From UBA2256 sp964531105 (GTDB lineage Bacteria > Spirochaetota > Spirochaetia > Treponematales > Rectinemataceae), in NCBI GenBank assembly GCA_964531105.1, contig CAZHFN010000005.1:1-64000 (forward strand): a stretch of 64,000 nt of DNA, given 5' to 3'. Positions 57,971 through 64,000 of this stretch are shown here, one piece after another. A model generated the notes under the pieces. The model did not search any database, was not told the origin of the DNA, and saw only the letters and a list, made by a program, of their open reading frames with translations. The position numbers and the translations under genes were made by a program. The number at the start of each line of letters is the position of its first letter. Position 1 is the stretch's first letter.

Positions 57971-60682
57971 ATGCGCAAATTTGGCCGTCTTGCTACCGAA
58001 CCCAATCCAAGCCTCTTAAAACCTCCTTATGACGCAAAAGCGGAGAACATCCTGTCATGGCTTACCCTGCTTGCAGTCTACGCTGTACTGGCCAGCCGTT
58101 TTAACTTACGCCTTCTTTTCCAGGACACTATTCTCACCGGAGGGGACAGCGCTTCTTGGTTTCAGGTATTGAAAACCTTGAAAGAGGATTTTCTTCCCCG
58201 GGGGAGACTCTTCGGGTACAGCCAAGCCAATTTTTTCGGCTACCTGGAAGGCCAGCATTATTTTATTCTTCCCTTCCTCGCCGCAGCGCTTCTAGGCTTC
58301 CTTGTACCTCTGAGTGTCGCACTGAAACTGGCCACAGTGGCAGGAGGCTTCGCCCTTCCCCTCACCATGTTCCTGGCCGCCTCTTCCATCCGGGGTAAAA
58401 GGCGAGCGGGAGCCTTGGCAGCGGTTTTAAGTCTTCTTTTTCTTTTTAACGAGTCGTATTCCATTTTTGGTGGCAATTGGCTTTCTACCTTTGCAGGCGA
58501 GTTCTGCTTTTCCTGGGCAATTGCCTTCCTGCCTCTCCTTGTCGCATCAGTGGCTAAGGATTGGCGGGAAAAACGAAGCGGAATTGGAAGTGGTATTTTA
58601 TTGGCGCTTATAGGCCTTTGTCATTTTTTCGTTTTTATGCCAGCCTTCTTTCTGCCCTTTTTTCCCGCCTTCAAATTGATTCCCGGACTCTTCGCACGAA
58701 AGTCTGGAATTGGACGGACAAAAAGCAAGCCCGCCAAGGAAGCGCTCATCGTCTACAGGATGCTCTCCACCTATGGCGTAGCCCTTCTTATCCTTTCCTT
58801 CTGGCTTATTCCCATGATCCTTACCCGGCGCTGGGCTCAGCCCATAAGCCTTCTCTGGCACTTTTCCTCCTCCAAGGATTTTGCCGGACAAACCCTGGCA
58901 TGGGTGTGGGGACCCGCTGCCTTCCTCTTCGCTTTCCTGGCTCTTTATCGCCGGAGGCCTCCCCAGGAGCGCAGACTTTTTATGTTTTTCCTCTACGCCC
59001 TCGCCTGCTGCGCCTTTTTGTTCTTTATCGCCCCGGGCCTGGGTATGCCCGATATCCGCTTTGTGCCTACGGCCCTTCTGTTCTGCGCCCTCGGCCTGTC
59101 CCTTGCCCTGGATTCCGTTGTCGATTGGCTGGGAAGGAAAGGACGCGGACGCGCAAAGTCCAAGAATAATTCAGTGGTAAAAAATTCCAGCTCACTTATT
59201 TCTGATTTCGCAATGCTGTTGGTTGTAGTGTCGGGCATCGCGATTGGAGTTATGCTGCCGCACAACGCGCCATCCTGGTTCTTATGGAACTATTCCGGCT
59301 ACCAAGCCAAATCGGAATGGCCTGCCATGAAAGAATTAATGGAACGCTACCAGGGTACTTTTGACGATGGGCGATTTCTTTGGGAAAAGCAGGATCAAAG
59401 AGATAACAGGGATTTCGGATCGGAGCGTGCTTTCGAAAATCTGTATCTTTTCACGGGATTCCCTAGTTCGGAAGGCATACATTACGGATCCAGCATGATG
59501 GCCAGGGCTGCCACCTATCTGCAAAGCTCTTACTCGCCTAATCCGGTGGATCCCGAGGCCGAACGCATTTATTCTAAAATAGATCCCGAATCCTGGAGAG
59601 CCCGTTTTCTTTTGCTGAACGCTCGATACATAATTACCCACTCTGAGCAAATACGCGGTCTTTTTGAAAAACATCCCGATTTCTGGCTTGATTATAAGAT
59701 AGGGAAGTTTTCAGTCTTTGAATTCAAAAGCCACCGGGCTAGCTATGTGAGCGTGCTGCCCGAGTCTGCCTTGAACGTGATCGAGGCCGGAGCCGGGGGC
59801 TTCAGAACCGATTACTACCGTTTTTTCAGAGATTACGAACTCTATGAACTGCCCTTTGTAAGTTCCGAGTTTGCGGACAAGGAACTTTACGCAAAACTTG
59901 CCGACTCGAGCCAATCCTGGCCGAGCTATGATGGCTACAGAAACCTGAATCTAGCCAAAAGAGCACTTATAGAGGAGGGAGAAGCCAAAGGCGATGATGC
60001 ATCCTCTTCACCGGATTCCCAAACCCCAAGCCCTCCTTTTATCACCGCGGAGCATGTGGACAACTTCAGCATATCCTTCAGCACAAGTTCACCTGGAAAA
60101 GCCCATTACATAAGGATATCCTACGCTCCCGGATGGAAATCCCTAGGTGGAGAAAAACTCTACCCTGTCGCCCCGGGCTTTATGCTCATTTTCCCCTCAA
60201 AAGAAAAAGTAGAGCTAGCATACCGCCGCACGGCTGCCGAGATTATAGGCATAGTTTTAAGCCTTCTCTCCATTCCCCTAGGCTTATTTCTCTGGAAAAA
60301 AAGACCGGGCAGAGGCTTTCCGTGGAAAACCCTCCTGGCCGCCGCTTTTACCGTCTTTTTAGGCGCAGGCATAGCACTCCTGCTTCAAACCGCAGGCGGT
60401 TATCCGGCGCTGTCCCGGGATATCAGCAAAGCCAGGCTAATGAATACAGGCGATCCCAACCAAAGGAAGGAACTTTTATCCCTTGTCGAACCCTGGGCTG
60501 AGACAGAAATGCTTGAACGCTTCGACAATAGGCTTGTCTTCGATGCCTTCAGGCTCAAAGCCCTTGCCCTCTTAAGTGCAGATGAAGAAGTATCTATCTC
60601 GGAAGCCAGAGGACTGCTGGAGAAACTGGAATCCACCTACCCCCATACGAGGGTTCTCGACACCTTGCCTACCTTGCCGTAG
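57971..60682 (+). CDS. Large membrane protein, GT-C/PTPS-related type
   Basis: 903 residues. About ten N-terminal helices and an acidic first loop (ILTGGDSASWFQV), a large periplasmic-type part (about 460-770), then two more helices and a charged tail. Resembles 6-pyruvoyl-tetrahydropterin synthase-related membrane proteins, a GT-C-like group. Likely transfers the sugar from the carrier outside (inference). 10 nt after the SMR gene. Confidence 0.8.
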   Translation: MRKFGRLATEPNPSLLKPPYDAKAENILSWLTLLAVYAVLASRFNLRLLFQDTILTGGDSASWFQVLKTLKEDFLPRGRLFGYSQANFFGYLEGQHYFILPFLAAALLGFLVPLSVALKLATVAGGFALPLTMFLAASSIRGKRRAGALAAVLSLLFLFNESYSIFGGNWLSTFAGEFCFSWAIAFLPLLVASVAKDWREKRSGIGSGILLALIGLCHFFVFMPAFFLPFFPAFKLIPGLFARKSGIGRTKSKPAKEALIVYRMLSTYGVALLILSFWLIPMILTRRWAQPISLLWHFSSSKDFAGQTLAWVWGPAAFLFAFLALYRRRPPQERRLFMFFLYALACCAFLFFIAPGLGMPDIRFVPTALLFCALGLSLALDSVVDWLGRKGRGRAKSKNNSVVKNSSSLISDFAMLLVVVSGIAIGVMLPHNAPSWFLWNYSGYQAKSEWPAMKELMERYQGTFDDGRFLWEKQDQRDNRDFGSERAFENLYLFTGFPSSEGIHYGSSMMARAATYLQSSYSPNPVDPEAERIYSKIDPESWRARFLLLNARYIITHSEQIRGLFEKHPDFWLDYKIGKFSVFEFKSHRASYVSVLPESALNVIEAGAGGFRTDYYRFFRDYELYELPFVSSEFADKELYAKLADSSQSWPSYDGYRNLNLAKRALIEEGEAKGDDASSSPDSQTPSPPFITAEHVDNFSISFSTSSPGKAHYIRISYAPGWKSLGGEKLYPVAPGFMLIFPSKEKVELAYRRTAAEIIGIVLSLLSIPLGLFLWKKRPGRGFPWKTLLAAAFTVFLGAGIALLLQTAGGYPALSRDISKARLMNTGDPNQRKELLSLVEPWAETEMLERFDNRLVFDAFRLKALALLSADEEVSISEARGLLEKLESTYPHTRVLDTLPTLP

Positions 60683-60691
60683 TATAATCTG

Positions 60692-61690
60692 GTGCGTCCG
60701 AATCTAATCAAAAAAATTGAAGCCCGACTCTTACTGGGAAACGAGCGCCGAGGTTTCCATTTTCACGTGATCCTGCTTCCTTTAATCCTGATCGTCACCA
60801 GTCTGCCCCTGGCTTGCAGTTCGGGGCCGCACCCCAAAACCAACTATCCACCCCAAAAGGACACCACAATGGCAAAACCAGAAACCATCCTTGTCATGGC
60901 TCACCGCGGGTTCAGAGGCATCGCCCCGGAAAACACACTCTCCGCCGCCCGCCTCGGTTGGGAGAGCGGCGCCGATTATTGGGAACTGGACGTGGCTGCC
61001 TCTTCGGACGGGGAACTGGTGGTGCTGCACGACGACAATCTAATTCGAACCACCAATGCCAAGCTGCGCTTCCCCGAGCGCAAGCCCTGGACTGTCTATG
61101 ATTTTACCCTCCAGGAGCTAAAGTCTTTGGATGCCGGATCCTGGTATGGGGCGAGCGACCCCTTTGGCCAAGTAGCCGCCGGCCGCGTCAGCCCCGCCGA
61201 GCTTCAGCTTTTTGCCGGCCTTAGGATACCTACGCTCAAGGAAGCCCTCACCCTGACCAAGGACCTGGACTGGAAGGTGAATGTGGAGATCAAGGATGCA
61301 ACCGGCAGATCCTGCGACGCATGGATAGTGGAAAAGACCGCCGCCCTGATATCCGAGCTGAAAACAGAGGACAAGGTTTTGGTTTCATCATTCAACCATG
61401 CCTATCTGGCCAGAATGAAAAAGGCCCAGCCCCGGATTCCCGTGGCAGCCCTCATCGACAAACCCATTCCCGATCCTGTGAGCCTGCTCAGATCCCTGAA
61501 TGCGGTAGCCCTCAATCCCAACTACAGGTACTTGGATGAAAAAACAGTTCAGGAGCTGCGCCAGGCCGGGTTCAATGTGTATGTATGGACCCCTAACGAG
61601 GTCAAGGACATGGAAAAACTCATAGCCTGGGGAGTAACTGGCCTTATCACCGATTTCCCCGACAGGGCCTTGAGTCTCCTGGGACGTTAA
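60692..61690 (+). CDS. Lipoprotein glycerophosphodiester phosphodiesterase
   Basis: 332 residues. N-terminal lipobox SLPLACSS after a hydrophobic stretch. GDPD motifs: MAHRGFRGIAPENT, WELDVAASSDGELVVLHDD, NVEIKD and the end VYVWTPNEV. Splits glycerophosphodiesters into glycerol-3-phosphate and alcohol. GTG start at 60692, 3 nt after a TATAAT box; that start is uncertain. The Ugp genes follow. Confidence 0.9.
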   Translation: MRPNLIKKIEARLLLGNERRGFHFHVILLPLILIVTSLPLACSSGPHPKTNYPPQKDTTMAKPETILVMAHRGFRGIAPENTLSAARLGWESGADYWELDVAASSDGELVVLHDDNLIRTTNAKLRFPERKPWTVYDFTLQELKSLDAGSWYGASDPFGQVAAGRVSPAELQLFAGLRIPTLKEALTLTKDLDWKVNVEIKDATGRSCDAWIVEKTAALISELKTEDKVLVSSFNHAYLARMKKAQPRIPVAALIDKPIPDPVSLLRSLNAVALNPNYRYLDEKTVQELRQAGFNVYVWTPNEVKDMEKLIAWGVTGLITDFPDRALSLLGR

Positions 61691-61741
61691 TGCGTTGAAC
61701 ATGGCATAGACTGATTTAACCCGCTTTTTGCAAATTTTTCA

Positions 61742-61770
61742 TTGTCAGCAAGCCTATATGGGGTTACACT
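61742..61770 (+). promoter_or_regulatory. ugpB promoter
   Basis: TTGTCA (61742-61747), 17 nt, TACACT (61765-61770). A leader of about 55 nt carries AAGGAGG and the palindromic site at 61787-61802. Confidence 0.65.
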
Positions 61771-61786
61771 GGAATGCGCGTGATTT

Positions 61787-61802
61787 AGTACTTGACAGTA
61801 CT
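61787..61802. promoter_or_regulatory. Candidate operator of ugpB
   Basis: AGTACT-TGAC-AGTACT, two palindromic hexamers 4 nt apart, about 10 nt after the predicted transcript start. Confidence 0.5.
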
Positions 61803-61831
61803 TTTTTCAACCTACTAAGGAGGTAATCGTA

Positions 61832-63133
61832 ATGAAGAAAATTGCACTTGTGGCAATGGTCTTCCTCGCCATCGCAGGAGCCTGGGCTCAGGTTAACATC
61901 GAGTTCTGGCACGCCATGACAGGCAAGAACGCCGATACGGTACAGGCTCTGGCGGATAAGTTCAACGCAACCCAAAAAGAATTTAAAGTAGTGCCCGTAT
62001 ATAAAGGCTCTTACAGCGATACCATGACCGCTGGTATTGCGGCCTTCCGGGCAGGACAAGCTCCCCACATCATCCAGGTCTACGAAGTAGGCACTGCCAC
62101 CATGATGGCCGCTAAGGGCGCCGTAAAGCCGGTATATCAGCTTATGGCAGAGAACAACGAGAAGTTCGATCCTAAGGTCTACATCCCCACCATCACCGGT
62201 TACTATTCCACCTCCGATGGCAAGATGCTCTCCCTCCCCTTCAATTCCTCCACCTCGGTCATGTACTACAACAAGGATGCCTTCAAGAAAGCCGGACTGG
62301 ATCCCGAAAAGCCCCCCGTCACATGGCCCGAATTCTTTGAAATGGCCAAGAAACTGAAGGCCTCCGGCATGGAAGGCGGCTTCTCCACCAACTGGATATC
62401 CTGGATTCAGCTGGAGAACTTCTCAGCTTGGCACAACCTGTCTTTTGGCACCAGAAACAACGGTTTCGACGGCCTGGACACCCAGCTGGTTTTTAACTCC
62501 CCGATCGTCATCCGCCACCTCCAGACTATCTATGATCTGTCCAAGGACGGTGTCTTCATCTATGGCGGACGCGAAAACAAGGCTAACCCCCTCTTCAACT
62601 CAGGCCGCGTAGGAATGCACTTCGAATCCATTGGTGGATATGCCAACTTCAAGAACACCTGCAAATTCGAATTCGGCGTAGCCACCCTCCCCTACTATCC
62701 CGATGTCCCCGGCGCTCCCCAGAACTCCATTATCGGCGGCGCCAGCCTCTGGGTGCTAAACGGCAAGCCCAAAGGCGACTATAAAGGCGTAGCCGACTTC
62801 ATGGCCTTTATCTCCCTGCCCGAGAATCAGGCATTCTGGCATCAGAGCACAGGCTACCTACCCATCACTACTGCCGCCTATGAGTTGACCAAGTCGCAGG
62901 GCTTCTACAAGACCAACCCCGGCCCCGAAGTAGCCATCAAGCAGCTCTTGAGAGCCGCCCCCACTGGCAACTCCAGGGGTATTCGCTTTGGCAACTTCAA
63001 TACCATTCGAGAAATCGAAGACCAGACCTGGGAAGACGTACTTGCCGGGAAGATCAGCGTCAAAGACGGAGTCAACAAGATGGTACTAGAGGGCAACAAA
63101 CTTCTTCGCGATTTCGAGCGCTTGTATAAATAG
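61832..63133 (+). CDS. ugpB: Ugp-type ABC transporter substrate-binding protein
   Basis: 433 residues. Signal peptide (VAMVFLAIAGAWA/Q). Family 1 solute-binding fold: IEFWHAMTGKNADTV, LPFNSSTSVMYYNKDAFKKA, IIGGASLWVLNG. The WHAM motif and length match UgpB (glycerol-3-phosphate/glycerophosphodiester). The GDPD gene upstream fits. No Cys at the cleavage site, so a free periplasmic protein. Confidence 0.9.
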   Translation: MKKIALVAMVFLAIAGAWAQVNIEFWHAMTGKNADTVQALADKFNATQKEFKVVPVYKGSYSDTMTAGIAAFRAGQAPHIIQVYEVGTATMMAAKGAVKPVYQLMAENNEKFDPKVYIPTITGYYSTSDGKMLSLPFNSSTSVMYYNKDAFKKAGLDPEKPPVTWPEFFEMAKKLKASGMEGGFSTNWISWIQLENFSAWHNLSFGTRNNGFDGLDTQLVFNSPIVIRHLQTIYDLSKDGVFIYGGRENKANPLFNSGRVGMHFESIGGYANFKNTCKFEFGVATLPYYPDVPGAPQNSIIGGASLWVLNGKPKGDYKGVADFMAFISLPENQAFWHQSTGYLPITTAAYELTKSQGFYKTNPGPEVAIKQLLRAAPTGNSRGIRFGNFNTIREIEDQTWEDVLAGKISVKDGVNKMVLEGNKLLRDFERLYK

Positions 63134-63161
63134 TGCGCTGAAATCATTTTTATGCTATACT

Positions 63162-63189
63162 AAAAAGGCCGCCGTAAGGCGGCCTTTTT
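63162..63189 (+). terminator. Terminator between ugpB and ugpA
   Basis: AAAAAGGCCGCC / GGCGGCCTTTTT (12 bp) around GTAA. Explains higher level of ugpB over the permease genes. Confidence 0.9.
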
Positions 63190-63221
63190 AAGGAAACCCC
63201 CGGCGAGCACCGGGACAAGGC

Positions 63222-63250
63222 TTTCCCAATAAATCCGCCTGCGTTAGGAT
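63222..63250 (+). promoter_or_regulatory. ugpA promoter (leaderless type)
   Basis: TTTCCC (63222-63227), 17 nt, TAGGAT (63245-63250), 5 nt to ATG 63256. The -35 is weak. Confidence 0.45.
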
Positions 63251-63255
63251 GCGTC

Positions 63256-64000
63256 ATGGCTAAACAATACGAGTTCCCCTCCAAAGGCCTCCCCTATCTC
63301 CTTGTGCTACCGCAGATGGTCATTGTATTCCTGTTTTTCTTCTGGCCTTCAGCCCAGGCAATATGGCAGTCATTCTTTCTCCAGGATCCCTTCGGTGGCA
63401 GGGTGATCTTTGTTGGTTTTGAAAACTACGCCAAACTTTTCAACGACCCCGACTACTGGGAATCCTTTAGGGTTTCAGTGCTCTTTGCCTTGGCGATTAC
63501 GATCTCTTCTATGGCTATATCCCTCTTTCTCGCCGTACAGACCAATAAAAAGATTCGTTTTGATTCATTTTACAAAACAATGCTTATCTGGCCTTACGCC
63601 GTCGCTACTATGGTGGCAGGCGTACTCTGGCTCTTCATGTTCAACCCCAACGTAGGGATAATCGCCTATCTTCTGAAATACAAAATGGGCGTAGACTGGA
63701 ATCATCTATTGAAGGCGGATCAGGCTTTTCTGCTGTTAACCATTGCATCGAGCTGGAAGCAGATAGCCTATAATTTTGTCTTTTTCCTGGCAGGTCTCCA
63801 GAGTGTACCCCTGCCCCTGGTAGAAGCGGCCGCCATAGACGGCGCCGGACCAGTAAAACGTTTTTGGACAATCATATTCCCCATGCTTTCACCCACCACC
63901 TTCTATCTTTTGGTCATGAATTTGGTATATGGCTTTTTCGAAACCTTCCCCATTGTCCACCAGGTCACCGCTGGAGGACCTGGCAAGGCTACACAGATAC
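63256..64000 (+). CDS. ugpA: Ugp-type ABC permease, 3' end beyond window
   Basis: The first 248 residues of a permease of about 290-300. Begins MAKQYEFPSKGLPYLLVLPQ and shows the EAA loop VEAAAIDGAGPVKRFWTIIF. Helices: MVIVFLFFFWPSAQAIW; VLFALAITISSMAISLFLAV; more follow. Partner of ugpB. Confidence 0.93.
   Translation, partial: MAKQYEFPSKGLPYLLVLPQMVIVFLFFFWPSAQAIWQSFFLQDPFGGRVIFVGFENYAKLFNDPDYWESFRVSVLFALAITISSMAISLFLAVQTNKKIRFDSFYKTMLIWPYAVATMVAGVLWLFMFNPNVGIIAYLLKYKMGVDWNHLLKADQAFLLLTIASSWKQIAYNFVFFLAGLQSVPLPLVEAAAIDGAGPVKRFWTIIFPMLSPTTFYLLVMNLVYGFFETFPIVHQVTAGGPGKATQI

Noticed and set aside
61787..61802. TTGACA inside the ugpB leader as the -35 box
   Set aside because: A 17-nt spacer would put the -10 in the ribosome-binding site; the TTGTCA-17-TACACT pair upstream is better.
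1..64000. CRISPR array, tRNA or rRNA genes, complete insertion sequence
   Set aside because: No regularly spaced repeats beyond the coding 255-bp array, no cloverleaf seen in gaps, no transposase.

Overview
The window comes from a diderm bacterium, most likely a spirochaete of the Treponema/Rectinema type. Evidence: the order rpsP-KH-rimM-trmD-rplS, a lipoprotein with LysM and alanine-rich repeats, PEGA-domain surface proteins, beta-barrel-like proteins ending in Phe, a LolCDE-like transporter and a Ugp-type ABC importer. Placement below phylum is inference. The sequence is a draft scaffold with three 100-N gaps (8448-8547, 11772-11871, 43184-43283). The last two are flanked by identical 55-bp sequences and close exactly in frame when one copy is removed, so they are assembly joins and not biology.

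Layout. 1-5437: a divergent acyl-CoA locus with an SDR, two atypical KAS III-like enzymes, a double-headed TetR regulator and a CoA-transferase; a 16-bp direct repeat lies just downstream of each divergent promoter. 5445-7176: PadR with DUF4097-type membrane-stress genes. 7292-12557: TatD, TcdA, an HD protein, DUF2007, Xaa-Pro peptidase, XRE. 12552-15677: divergent GPH-type symporter and a metal-site-deficient M16 protein. 15703-21355: rel, prmC, prfA, divergent from serS. 21389-24925: GH2 glycosidase, Gre factor, small genes, yraN. 25029-27251: ribosome/tRNA operon. 27516-30489: dus and a long-chain acyl-CoA ligase. 30559-31434: a second DUF4097 protein. 31589-37688: a seven-gene envelope-export operon (membrane protein, winged-helix regulator, ABC ATPase, two FtsX permeases, LolA-like protein, barrel protein). 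37739-44206: ileS and a repeat lipoprotein. 44327-50220: M18 peptidase, MerR, der, PTS enzyme I, LysM-M23 peptidase. 50399-55913: PEGA protein, DUF362 ferredoxin, class I fumarase, MFS. 55906-60682: Nudix, then a GT2/SMR/GT-C-like glycosylation trio whose middle gene appears to start at CTG. 60692-64000: glycerophosphodiesterase and the start of a Ugp importer, cut by the window end.

The most interesting signal is genome-wide in flavour. Many genes that lack a Shine-Dalgarno site have a sigma-70-type promoter with 17-18 bp spacing whose -10 box lies only 5-9 nt before the start codon (pepP, MFS, M16, prfA, serS, dus, PTS enzyme I, PEGA protein, ugpA). This predicts leaderless mRNAs for a large gene class, including translation genes. 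Second are the double-TetR/KAS III locus with its paired operators and the envelope-export operon. No tRNA, rRNA, CRISPR array or intact insertion sequence was seen.
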